Positions 46,406 to 54,962 of a stretch of 64,000 nt of DNA are shown one piece after another. The position numbers and the translations under genes are program-made. The notes beneath the pieces were generated by a model. The model was given only the letters and a program-made list of their open reading frames with translations. It ran no database searches and had not been told where the DNA came from. The stretch is from Argonema galeatum A003/A1 (GTDB lineage: Bacteria > Cyanobacteriota > Cyanobacteriia > Cyanobacteriales > Aerosakkonemataceae). How positions within the stretch are numbered: the stretch's first letter is position 1; every line of letters starts with the position of its first letter. The stretch lies in NCBI RefSeq assembly GCF_023333595.1, contig NZ_JAIQZM010000024.1, forward strand, positions 7,986 through 71,985, read 5' to 3'.

Positions 46406-47335
46406 CTAAATTATTCTATTTTGCTGTTTTGATAACTTGAGATTCAAAATCGATAACCCCAATATCAACAAAAACAGCACCAACCCAATTGTACAAGCAT
46501 AGCTGATTTCCAAATTTTCAAAAGCTTGTTCGTAAAGATAATAAACAATTGTTTTGGAACTATTTCTCGGCCCTCCCTGCGTCATAATATAAACTTCTTC
46601 AAAGACTTTTGTAGCAGAAATTGCCGAAATTACTGCTACTAACAATAGATAGGGTTTCATCAACGGTACTGTGATATCCCAATGTTTGCTAATCCCATCA
46701 GAACCATCGATCGCAGCCGCTTCATACAAATCTATTGGTATAGATTGCAACCCAGCTAGGTAAATGACCATGTAGTAGCCCAACCCCTTCCAAACCGTTA
46801 CCGCCATGACGCTGAAAATCGCCCATTTAGGACTGGTTAGCCAGGGAATACCCTCTTTAAAGCCAATATGTGCCAGAAATTGATTCAGCAGACCGTTTTC
46901 TGCATAAAGCCACTTCCAGGCAATCCCGGCAACCACCATTGAAATGATAACGGGAGTATAATAAGATGCTCTAAACCAAGCAATTCCACGCATTTTTTGG
47001 TTGACTGATATTGCCAAACCTAAAGGCAAAACAACTAAAATTGGCACAACGCAGACAAGATACAGCACAGTATTCCCCAAGGTTTTCCAAAATACTGGAT
47101 CTGTCCACAAACGGCGGTAATTAGCAAAGCCTATCCACTGGGGTGGTTGACTGAGGTCGGTATAATTTGTCAGCGAGAGGTAAAAAGCTTGACATACAGG
47201 CCAAAAGACGGTTAGCCCTAAGAGAAAGAGGGCAGGTAGCAAAAATAGGTAGGGGGTTAAACGTTGTTTGATGGGAGTCAAGTATGCTTTTAGCCGTGGA
47301 TTTTGTAGCTGATCGTGGGGAAGGGGTAAGGCCAT
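46406..47335 (-). CDS. Sugar ABC transporter permease (MalF/UgpA-like)
   Basis: A 309-aa inner-membrane permease with six hydrophobic helices, beginning with LTPYLFLLPALFLLGLTVFW. The EAA loop that contacts the ATPase is clear: YEAAAIDGSDGISKHWDITV. It belongs to the carbohydrate uptake (CUT1) group; sugar specificity cannot be read from sequence alone. No second permease, binding protein or ATPase lies beside it, so partners must be elsewhere. A MITE-like element lies just downstream. Confidence 0.92.
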   Translation of the reverse strand: MALPLPHDQLQNPRLKAYLTPIKQRLTPYLFLLPALFLLGLTVFWPVCQAFYLSLTNYTDLSQPPQWIGFANYRRLWTDPVFWKTLGNTVLYLVCVVPILVVLPLGLAISVNQKMRGIAWFRASYYTPVIISMVVAGIAWKWLYAENGLLNQFLAHIGFKEGIPWLTSPKWAIFSVMAVTVWKGLGYYMVIYLAGLQSIPIDLYEAAAIDGSDGISKHWDITVPLMKPYLLLVAVISAISATKVFEEVYIMTQGGPRNSSKTIVYYLYEQAFENLEISYACTIGLVLFLLILGLSILNLKLSKQQNRII

Positions 47336-47623
47336 CTTTCCAGGCCATAGGTAAGTAAATTTACTGACTGGATATTGTTCGGTTTATGTAAATTTTTGCT
47401 ATAAGGGAAAGCGAGCGCGTGACTTTCATCTCTCTTAAGTATATTGTATTAGAGGTTATCCTCTGTCCTTAGAAAGAGATCTTGTACTGCCAAAGCACTT
47501 GCGTAGTATTTTATTAGGCATACCTAACAATGTCGGTACAGGTGCTTTGTTTCTACGGATTGGTGTTTGGGCCTCTGTTTGGCAGCATTGCCGCGATCGC
47601 ATTTATCGAGCTAGGTTACCAGA

Positions 47624-48772
47624 TTGCAACAACCACTACCAGTATCCACCCCATCACCACCCCAAGAAATATTCTGCTCCCGTCAATTCGTAGAATGGTT
47701 ACAGTCAGAGCAGATTAGTCTTGGCTTCACCACTTATCAAACTTCGCGACTAATTTTGGCAGGGGTGAATCCACAGGGGCAACTTTCGGGATTTGAGCGT
47801 TTGTTCGATCGCGCGATGGGGCTATATGCTACCACCGAACGCCTTTATCTGAGTACAAAATACCAGTTGTGGCAACTGGATAACGCTTTAGCACCAGGGC
47901 AATTATACAACGGATACGACAAACTCTACGTACCCCGCATTGGCTACACCACCGGAGATTTGGATATCCACGATGTAGCTATCGCTACCCCACCCCCAAC
48001 CCCCTCCCCGTTGACGGGGAGGGGGCTAGAAGAACCCCCCCTTTTTAAGGGGGGGCAGGGGGGGATCGTATTTGTCAGCACTTTACTTAATTGTCTGGCA
48101 ACAGTGAGCGATCGGCACAGCTGCACCCCACTCTGGAAACCCAAATTTATCTCCAAAATCGTCAACGAAGACCGCTGTCACCTCAACGGCTTAGCAATGG
48201 TAGACGGACAACCCCGTTTTGTCACCGCTTCCAGTCGTTCCGATGTAGTAGATGGTTGGCGAGACAAACGACGAAATGGCGGTGTGGTAATCGACGTACC
48301 CTCTAACGAAATCATCCTCAGTGGGTTAAGTATGCCCCACTCGCCCCGATTTTATCAGGGTAACCTGTGGCTCCACAATTCTGGCACTGGGGAATTTGGT
48401 TATATAGATTTACAAGCCGGAAAATTTGAGCCAGTCGCTTTTTGTCCCGGTTACCTGCGAGGCTTGACATTTTGGAAAAATTATGCAGTAGTGGGATTAT
48501 CCAAACCAAGAGGCGGGGATCGGACTTTTTCTGGGTTATCTTTAGATGAGCAATTAATTGCCAAAGACACCGAACCTCGTTGCGGTTTGATGGTAATTGA
48601 ACTCACTACGGGAAACGTTCTGCATTGGTTGCGCCTGGAAGGAATAATTACCGAATTGTACGACGTGCAAGTGATATCAGGAGTGCAAAGACCGATGGCT
48701 TTAGGTTTTCAAACAGATGAAATTTCCCGGTTGCTGACGCTGGGAACTGCGGATTGGGGACTAGAGGAATGA
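47624..48772 (+). CDS. TIGR03032 family protein with a repeat-derived insertion
   Basis: A 382-aa soluble protein of beta-propeller appearance: FTTYQTSRLILAGVNPQGQL, LDIHDVAI, CHLNGLAMVDGQPRFVTASS and SMPHSPRFYQGNLWLHNSGT, as in cyanobacterial TIGR03032 proteins of unknown function. Residues about 121-147 (TPPPTPSPLTGRG, EEPPLFKGGQGG) interrupt the expected strand between DVAI and VFVSTLLNCLATVS, and are encoded by palindromic repeat DNA. The frame stays open across it. The TTG start at 47624 is uncertain; no ATG start is available before the conserved region. Confidence 0.85.
   Translation: MQQPLPVSTPSPPQEIFCSRQFVEWLQSEQISLGFTTYQTSRLILAGVNPQGQLSGFERLFDRAMGLYATTERLYLSTKYQLWQLDNALAPGQLYNGYDKLYVPRIGYTTGDLDIHDVAIATPPPTPSPLTGRGLEEPPLFKGGQGGIVFVSTLLNCLATVSDRHSCTPLWKPKFISKIVNEDRCHLNGLAMVDGQPRFVTASSRSDVVDGWRDKRRNGGVVIDVPSNEIILSGLSMPHSPRFYQGNLWLHNSGTGEFGYIDLQAGKFEPVAFCPGYLRGLTFWKNYAVVGLSKPRGGDRTFSGLSLDEQLIAKDTEPRCGLMVIELTTGNVLHWLRLEGIITELYDVQVISGVQRPMALGFQTDEISRLLTLGTADWGLEE
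47985..48066. repeat. Palindromic repeat elements inserted in frame in the TIGR03032 gene
   Basis: CTCCCCGTTGACGGGGAG (48004-48021) is identical to 15793-15810. It is followed by CCCCCCTTTTTAAGGGGGGG, a second hairpin. Together they add about 27 codons without a stop. Confidence 0.85.
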
Positions 48773-48892
48773 ACAATTTCAAATTTTAGATTTCCGATTT
48801 CAAATTTTAAATTTCCGATTTCAGATTGAAATAAAATCTAAAATTCTCCTCTTCTCTTTCCCAATAACTAATAACAAATCAAGTAGAAAAAA

Positions 48893-51730
48893 ATGCTAGT
48901 AATAATTGACCCCAGAGTAGAAGCTTATCAAATGCTCGCAGCGGGTGTCCGCAGCAGCGCCAAAGTTATAATTATTGACCCGAATTTTGATGGGATAGAA
49001 CAAATTACAGAGGCATTAAATAATTATCCCGCCTCTAGCTTGCACATCGTTTGTCACGGCGAACCGGGTTGTCTGCATTTGGGAAAGACCCCTCTCAACG
49101 AGGCTTCCTTAGCACAATATCAAAATTTATTCTCTTGCGGACTCGACATCTATATACATAGCTGCAACGTCGCCGCCGGAGAAATAGGTGCCAACTTCCT
49201 CCAACAACTCCACCAACTTACCGGCGCAAATATTGCCGCCTCCGCGCACCGAGTCGGTCACCCCAGCAAAGGCGGAACTTGGCACTTAGAACACCGCCTC
49301 GGTAACCTCCTCCCCGATTTATCCCCCCCTGCCTTTTTGCCAGAAACATACAGCCTCTACCCAGGCGTTTTCCCAGCTTCCTTTGGTGACGCCACTAATT
49401 TCAGCGTCGGAAGTAATCCGTATGCCGTCTCCACAGGGGACTTAAACGGCGACGGCAGGCTCGATATCGCAGCAGCGAACTATGGAACCAGCAACGTCAG
49501 TGTGTTGCTCAACACCATCCCCACGGTCACCATTGCCCCTGGAGATGCACCCAACGAATCGGGGCCTACCGACGGTACATTTACCGTCACCCTGGATAAC
49601 CCCGCACCAGCTGGGGGTTTGACTGTTAACTTCAACACAACAGGAAGTACAGCCACTTTTGCAAGCGATTACAGTTTTGACTTAGCTAATAGCATCGATA
49701 TCACCGCAGTAACCGCCACCAGCTTCACAATTGCAGCGGGTTCCACCAGCGCCATCCTAGTGGTAAAACCCGTAGAAGATGCGGTAATAGAGGCTGTTGG
49801 GGAAACAGTAAAAGTCAACCTCACCGCCAGTCCTAACTATATCTTGGGACAAACTTCCGGCAGTAGTATCGAGTTTACCCCCCCGACCAACTTTGTGGCG
49901 GGGATGAGTCCCAATACCGTCACACTGGGAGACTTCAACTCTGACGGCAAGCTCGACATGGCAACGGCGAACTTTGGCTCCAACAACGTCAGTGTGCTGT
50001 TGGGGAATGGGACAGGCAGTTTTAGCCCGGCTACTAACTTTGATGTGGGAACCAATCCCTTTGACGTTACTGTGGGAGATTTCAACTCGGACGGCAAACT
50101 CGACATAGCAGCGACGAACTCCAAGTCCAACAACGTCAGTGTGCTGTTGGGGAATGGGACAGGCAGTTTTGGCTTGGCGACCAACTTTGATGTGGGGGCC
50201 GGTCCGTTTATCATCAACGTGGCGGACTTTAACTCTGACGGCAAGCTGGACATCGTAGCGGCGAACAATAGGTCTAACAACGTCAGTGTGCTATTGGGTA
50301 ATGGGACGGGCAGTTTCAGTGCTGCTACCAACTTTGCTGTGGAGACTAAACCCGGTTTCGTCAGCGTGGGAGATTTGAACGGCGACGGTAAGCTGGATAT
50401 GGCCGTGGCGAACTATGGGTCCAGCAACGTCAGTGTGCTGTTGGGTAATGGGACGGGCAGTTTCAGTGCTGCTACCAACTTTGCTGTGGGGGCTAATCCC
50501 CTGGCCATCAAAGTGGCAGACTTCAACTCTGACGGTAAGCTAGACATCGCCGCGCCGAACGAGAACTCCAACAATGTCAGTGTGCTGTTGGGTAATGGGA
50601 CAGGCAGTTTTGGCTCTCCTACTAACTTTGATGTGGGGACTAAACCCGTTTCCATCACCGTGGAAGACTTGAACGGCGACGGTAAGCTGGACTTGGTAAC
50701 GGGGAACTATAAGTCCAGCAACGTCAGTGTGTTATTGGGTAATGGGAGGGGAAGTTTTAGTCCGGCTATCAACTTTGATGTTGGGATGCAGCCCTTTGGA
50801 GTCGCTCTGGGAGACCTGAACGGCGACGGTAAGCTGGACATGGCTGTGGCGAACTATGGGTCCAGCAACGTCAGTGTGCTGTTGAATAACAACCAACCCA
50901 CCGCAACTCTGACAATTTTAGATGAGCTTCCCTCTGTCTCGCTTGACCCCAATCAAGTTAATAACACGCAAGTTGGTAATGGCAGCAACGATACCCTCAT
51001 CGGTAGTGCTATTAATGACGCGCTTTATGGCACGGCTGGTGATGATTTGCTTGATGGCAAAGCCGGTAACGATAATTTATTTGGCGGTCAAGGTAATGAT
51101 ACTGCTTTTGGTGGTAGCGGTCGCGATTGGATTTCGGGTGACAAAGGCAATGACTTGATCAACGGTAACTCTGGTAACGATGTTCTCAATGGTAATTCTG
51201 GCAATGATACTATCCGGGGCGGTCAAGGTAGCGATTTGGCACATGGGGGTAAAAATGATGACCTGATGTTTGGTGAAAAGGGCGATGACTCTCTCTATGG
51301 TGATTTGGGGAATGATACGATATTTGGCGGTGGCAATGAGGATTTGATTAACGGTAATGCTGGCAATGACAGTATTGCTGGCGAAGATGGGAATGATATT
51401 CTTTACGGTGGTAAAGATAATGATACGCTGATTGGCGGTGGTGGTAATGATTTGCTTTCTGGTGATTTAGGTAATGATTTACTGACAGGCGATAGTGGTA
51501 ATGACACTTTTGTCTTGGCAATTGGAAAAGGCTCTGATACAATTAGCGATTTCCAAGATGGTCGAGATTTAATTGGGTTGGCTGGTGGTTTGACTTTTGA
51601 ACAGTTGACTTTAGCGCAAAGCGATAATAACACTATTATTAGTGTGAAAGCTGGTGGCGAATTGTTGGCTACTTTGAATGGGATACAAGTTAATGCGATC
51701 GGACTCCCGGATTTTATCGCTCTTATCTAG
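48893..51730 (+). CDS. DUF4347 / Calx-beta / FG-GAP / RTX calcium-binding exoprotein
   Basis: A 945-aa secreted protein. Residues 1-160 form a DUF4347 domain (LHIVCHGEPGCLHLGKTPLN, IYIHSCNVAAGEIG). One FG-GAP-like unit and a Calx-beta domain (about 205-320) follow. Then come about seven FG-GAP/VCBS units (VGDFNSDGKLDIAATNSKSN, NVSVLLGNGTGSF). Residues about 690-890 are RTX repeats (GGxGNDxLxG), for example GNDNLFGGQGNDTAFGGSG. The C-terminus ends GLPDFIALI. RTX repeats and the lack of an N-terminal signal peptide point to type I secretion. Adhesion or a cell-surface role is plausible but unproven. Confidence 0.92.
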   Translation: MLVIIDPRVEAYQMLAAGVRSSAKVIIIDPNFDGIEQITEALNNYPASSLHIVCHGEPGCLHLGKTPLNEASLAQYQNLFSCGLDIYIHSCNVAAGEIGANFLQQLHQLTGANIAASAHRVGHPSKGGTWHLEHRLGNLLPDLSPPAFLPETYSLYPGVFPASFGDATNFSVGSNPYAVSTGDLNGDGRLDIAAANYGTSNVSVLLNTIPTVTIAPGDAPNESGPTDGTFTVTLDNPAPAGGLTVNFNTTGSTATFASDYSFDLANSIDITAVTATSFTIAAGSTSAILVVKPVEDAVIEAVGETVKVNLTASPNYILGQTSGSSIEFTPPTNFVAGMSPNTVTLGDFNSDGKLDMATANFGSNNVSVLLGNGTGSFSPATNFDVGTNPFDVTVGDFNSDGKLDIAATNSKSNNVSVLLGNGTGSFGLATNFDVGAGPFIINVADFNSDGKLDIVAANNRSNNVSVLLGNGTGSFSAATNFAVETKPGFVSVGDLNGDGKLDMAVANYGSSNVSVLLGNGTGSFSAATNFAVGANPLAIKVADFNSDGKLDIAAPNENSNNVSVLLGNGTGSFGSPTNFDVGTKPVSITVEDLNGDGKLDLVTGNYKSSNVSVLLGNGRGSFSPAINFDVGMQPFGVALGDLNGDGKLDMAVANYGSSNVSVLLNNNQPTATLTILDELPSVSLDPNQVNNTQVGNGSNDTLIGSAINDALYGTAGDDLLDGKAGNDNLFGGQGNDTAFGGSGRDWISGDKGNDLINGNSGNDVLNGNSGNDTIRGGQGSDLAHGGKNDDLMFGEKGDDSLYGDLGNDTIFGGGNEDLINGNAGNDSIAGEDGNDILYGGKDNDTLIGGGGNDLLSGDLGNDLLTGDSGNDTFVLAIGKGSDTISDFQDGRDLIGLAGGLTFEQLTLAQSDNNTIISVKAGGELLATLNGIQVNAIGLPDFIALI

Positions 51731-51791
51731 TCAAATCGGCTGCGGTAGTAGCACAGCAACAACAGTGTTATTCTCTGTCAGATTTACATTT

Positions 51792-51848
51792 GGTATGTAG
51801 TTGCGCTTCAGCGCTCTTTAAGATAGCGCTGAAGCGCAACTACATACC
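51792..51848. repeat. 57-bp perfect palindrome (24-bp arms), between convergent genes
   Basis: Arms 51792-51815 and 51825-51848 are exactly complementary, with a 9-bp loop; they contain TTGCGCTTCAGCGCT. It is a sister of 20168-20224 and a likely bidirectional terminator for the exoprotein gene and nadE. Confidence 0.85.
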
Positions 51849-51859
51849 TAAATTCGCAA

Positions 51860-53551
51860 TCACCACTTACTAGCGATCGGCATTCGCCAACCAGTACCAA
51901 AAGCGCGATCGGTTATTTTTAATCCCGGCGGTGCTTGTCGTCGTTTGAATTCAGCCCGCGCCACCATTTTTATAACTCGTTTCACCACATCTGGATCGTG
52001 TCCGGCGGCAACAATTTGTCCAGGTAATTGATGGTCGTGAATCAAGCGCTGCAAAATATCATCTAAGATATCATAAGGTGGCAGAGAATCTTGGTCTACT
52101 TGACCTGGTTTGAGTTCGGCGCTGGGTGCTTTAGTGAGGATATTATTAGGGATAATTTCGCCGTTGCGATTCAGCCACTTGCACAAAGAGTAAACGCGGG
52201 TTTTGGGAACATCGGCAATTGCCGCCAATCCGCCATTCATATCGCCGTAAAGGGTACAGTATCCAACGGCCATTTCTGATTTGTTGCCAGTGGAGAGGAG
52301 GAGATAGCCGAATTTGTTTGCGATCGCCATTAATAGATTACCGCGAATCCGCGATTGAATATTCTCCTCGGCAATACCGAACTCTGTCCCAGCAAACAAA
52401 TCTTCCAAATTTTTGTCGTAAGCTTGCATCAAAGGGCCGATCGGCAGTGTGTGAGTTTTGATGCCAATACGATCGGCTAACGCCAAAGCATCCGTAACTG
52501 AGTGATCGGAACTGTAGGGAGAAGGCATGAGGACGCCCAAAACATTTTCTGCACCCAAAGCTGACGCTGCAATGGCTGCAACTAATGCCGAATCTACTCC
52601 TCCACTCAAACCGATCGCAACTTTAGAAAACCCGCATTTCCGGGCATAATCTCGCACTCCCAACACCAACGCCGACCAAATTTCCTCCTCTTGACAATCT
52701 GGTAGCTGTGCCACAGATGCCGGTTGTACAGATGCGAAATCTCCTGTTTCCGCATCAAAATCTACCAACACTAAATCTGTTTCAAACCCACAGGCGCGAC
52801 ACACTACTTCGCCTGTATGATTCAAGGCAAAACTGTTACCATCAAAAATTAAGTCATCGTTCCCACCCACCTGATTAGCATAGATAATGGGTTGATTGAA
52901 GCGTGTAGCTGAATGCCGCAACATCGCTTCCCGCAATAATTGTTTCCCAGCACTATAAGGCGATGCCGATAAATTCACAACCAAATCTACACCCAACCGG
53001 GCTAAGTCAGTAATAGGATTAATGTTATAACTGAGTTTACCCCAAAATTCTTCATCATTCCATAAATCTTCGCAGATGGTTACACCTATTTTCAGTTTAT
53101 TTAGCGATTCCCCTTTTTCTAGAGTGAGGGTGAAGAAATTAGGCTGAAGTCCGGGCTCAAAATAGCGGTCTTCATCAAATACATCATAAGTAGGCAGTAA
53201 GCGTTTGTGGAAGATTTGTTGCACTTTGCCTTCTTCTAACCAAGCGATGCTGTTGAATAGGGATTTACCGCCATTGGTGTACGCTTTTGGATTCGGTTCT
53301 ACTGTTCCTACCAACACGGCTAAATTGGGTGGCAAATCTTTGGCTAGCTGTTGCAAAGTAGTTGCCATCGCCTCGACAAAGCTGGGGTCTAGCAACAAAT
53401 CCCGTGGCGGATATCCACAGAGGGAAAGTTCCGGGGTCAATAACAAACGGACACCCAAATCAGATGCTTGTTTGGCAGCATTGAGAATTTGTTGGGCGTT
53501 ATCGGTGAGGGCCCCGATTGTGGGGTTGAGTTGAGCGATCGCAATTTTCAT
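51860..53551 (-). CDS. nadE: Glutamine-dependent NAD+ synthetase (NadE)
   Basis: It converts deamido-NAD to NAD using glutamine and ATP. The N-terminal nitrilase-type glutaminase (about 1-265) has its Glu in LTPELSLCGYP, Lys in HKRLLPTYDVFDEDRYF and Cys in GVTICEDLWND. The synthetase (about 285-563) has the ATP loop GLSGGVDSALVAAIA, and STGNKSEMAVGYCTLYGDMN. The 563 aa are normal for the bacterial two-domain type. It is last in the minus-strand order pncB-nadD-nrtR-nadE, 91 bp after nrtR across a TGACAAC repeat tract. Confidence 0.97.
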   Translation of the reverse strand: MKIAIAQLNPTIGALTDNAQQILNAAKQASDLGVRLLLTPELSLCGYPPRDLLLDPSFVEAMATTLQQLAKDLPPNLAVLVGTVEPNPKAYTNGGKSLFNSIAWLEEGKVQQIFHKRLLPTYDVFDEDRYFEPGLQPNFFTLTLEKGESLNKLKIGVTICEDLWNDEEFWGKLSYNINPITDLARLGVDLVVNLSASPYSAGKQLLREAMLRHSATRFNQPIIYANQVGGNDDLIFDGNSFALNHTGEVVCRACGFETDLVLVDFDAETGDFASVQPASVAQLPDCQEEEIWSALVLGVRDYARKCGFSKVAIGLSGGVDSALVAAIAASALGAENVLGVLMPSPYSSDHSVTDALALADRIGIKTHTLPIGPLMQAYDKNLEDLFAGTEFGIAEENIQSRIRGNLLMAIANKFGYLLLSTGNKSEMAVGYCTLYGDMNGGLAAIADVPKTRVYSLCKWLNRNGEIIPNNILTKAPSAELKPGQVDQDSLPPYDILDDILQRLIHDHQLPGQIVAAGHDPDVVKRVIKMVARAEFKRRQAPPGLKITDRAFGTGWRMPIASKW

Positions 53552-53581
53552 GACTAATCACCAGCACGACACGAATATACA

Positions 53582-53636
53582 CTAACAACTGACAACTGAC
53601 AACTGACAATTGACAATTGACAACTGACAACTGACC
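53582..53636. repeat. TGACAAC heptamer tract between nrtR and nadE
   Basis: About seven to eight copies with TGACAAT variants. It is the same heptamer as at 11293-11367. It sits inside the presumed NAD operon. Confidence 0.85.
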
Positions 53637-53642
53637 AAAAAA

Positions 53643-54389
53643 CTAAATAAAAACCAGTGGTTTATCCTTTAACGGTGCAAAAGCTTCGGCATCAAAGCGA
53701 TACAAACTAGCGGGACGACCGGCACCACGCGATACTTTTATACCCGTGTCGCACAAAAATCCCAACTTTAGCAGACGGGCGCGAAAATTGGAATAGTCGG
53801 AAAAGTTTTCTCCTAGAACAGTTGTGTAAAATTGATAAAGATCGCTCAAAGTGAAAACCTCCGGTAATACATCAAAAGCAACGGGACTATACTCTAATTT
53901 ATTTCGCAAACGTCGATAGCCATACTCCAAAATTTCATTGTGATCGAAGGCTAATGGCGGTATCTGTTTAATGGGATACCAGGCAATACCGCTAACGCCA
54001 TCGGCAATCAGTTCGGCTTCCGCAAATCGTACTAACGCAAAATAGCTTACTGCTAAATAACGAACTCCAAAACTATCTGGTGCTTCTCTAGGATCGCGAC
54101 CCGGCCCTCCGAAGCTATACAATTGTTCTAAGTAGAGATTTTTTACCCTGATTTTCTCGGCGAGAATCCGATCGGCTGCATCTTCTAGAGATTCTCCTTT
54201 TCTTACCAGTGTTCCCGGTAAACACCACTGCCCTAAGTATGGTTCGTCATCTCGCATTACTAATAGAACCAGCAGTCGATTTTGCTCGGTATCGACTGAG
54301 AAAATTACGTTATCAACACCGACTTTGAAGTCGGCTAATGCCTGTTTTTTTAACGTATCTGCAACCTTTTTTGTGCCGCGTCCTGACAT
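53643..54389 (-). CDS. nrtR: NrtR-type regulator of NAD synthesis (NUDIX-like sensor + winged helix)
   Basis: A 248-aa protein. The NUDIX-like domain (about 20-155) has LGQWCLPGTLVRKGESLEDA, but the catalytic REUxEE core reads RILAEK, so two of the catalytic Glu are lost. The C-terminal winged helix (about 160-248) has FTLSDLYQFYTTVLGENFSD and the DNA-contact end VSRGAGRPASLYRF. This matches NrtR repressors, which bind ADP-ribose-type ligands and control NAD genes. It overlaps the end of nadD by 40 bp. Location among NAD genes supports the call; a plain NUDIX hydrolase is less likely. Confidence 0.85.
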   Translation of the reverse strand: MSGRGTKKVADTLKKQALADFKVGVDNVIFSVDTEQNRLLVLLVMRDDEPYLGQWCLPGTLVRKGESLEDAADRILAEKIRVKNLYLEQLYSFGGPGRDPREAPDSFGVRYLAVSYFALVRFAEAELIADGVSGIAWYPIKQIPPLAFDHNEILEYGYRRLRNKLEYSPVAFDVLPEVFTLSDLYQFYTTVLGENFSDYSNFRARLLKLGFLCDTGIKVSRGAGRPASLYRFDAEAFAPLKDKPLVFI

Positions 54390-54949
54390 TCGTACAAATG
54401 CTCTCGATAAATATATGCCTCTATGGGAGGCGTTAATGCTTCTGTGTCTCCATTTTCACGATAAGCTGTAGAGGAAACATCTGGGCCGGTGAGAGTTGCG
54501 ATCGCTACAGAGGCTCCCATCTCCCTAAGCCGCACCAAAGCAGCATCTTCTATGGTAGATCCAGGTCTGGGCACCACTAGCAGATCCACTTGTCGCAACA
54601 AATCTTCAACTCGATACCAACGCGGCAGCTGAGTAACGAGATCGGCCCCAATCACTAGGGTCAGTTCTGCAAAAGGCCATTTTGCCTTTGCTTTCTCGAC
54701 TGTCTCCAAAGTTCTGGGGCTGCTCAGTTCTTGATGCAAACCGATGTTGTACCGGGGAGGGTTAATATCCTCAATCAATAAGCTTAACATTGCGGCTCGG
54801 TGTTCTAGGGGCGTCTGGTGAGATTTAAAAGGATTGTTAGATGCCCAGACTGCCACCCAGTCATAGTTTTGCGATAGCCAACTCAGAATTGCTTGATGTC
54901 CGGCTGTCGGCGGATCGGCGCTAGTACCAAAAAGAGCAATTTTGTTCAT
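54350..54949 (-). CDS. nadD: Nicotinate-nucleotide adenylyltransferase (NadD)
   Basis: It transfers AMP to nicotinate mononucleotide to form deamido-NAD. The N-terminal nucleotidyl-transferase motif GTSADPPTAGHQ corresponds to GxFDPxHxGH. Conserved LVIGADLVTQLPRWYRVEDL and the later GPDVSSTAYRENG (the ISSTxxR-type motif) follow. The 199 aa are typical. It starts 13 bp after pncB and overlaps nrtR, so the three are tightly coupled. Confidence 0.93.
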   Translation of the reverse strand: MNKIALFGTSADPPTAGHQAILSWLSQNYDWVAVWASNNPFKSHQTPLEHRAAMLSLLIEDINPPRYNIGLHQELSSPRTLETVEKAKAKWPFAELTLVIGADLVTQLPRWYRVEDLLRQVDLLVVPRPGSTIEDAALVRLREMGASVAIATLTGPDVSSTAYRENGDTEALTPPIEAYIYREHLYECQDAAQKRLQIR

Positions 54950-54962
54950 TAGGGGCTAGGGG

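Noticed and set aside
46406..47335. A complete sugar ABC transporter locus
   Set aside because: Only one permease gene is present; flanking genes are unrelated.
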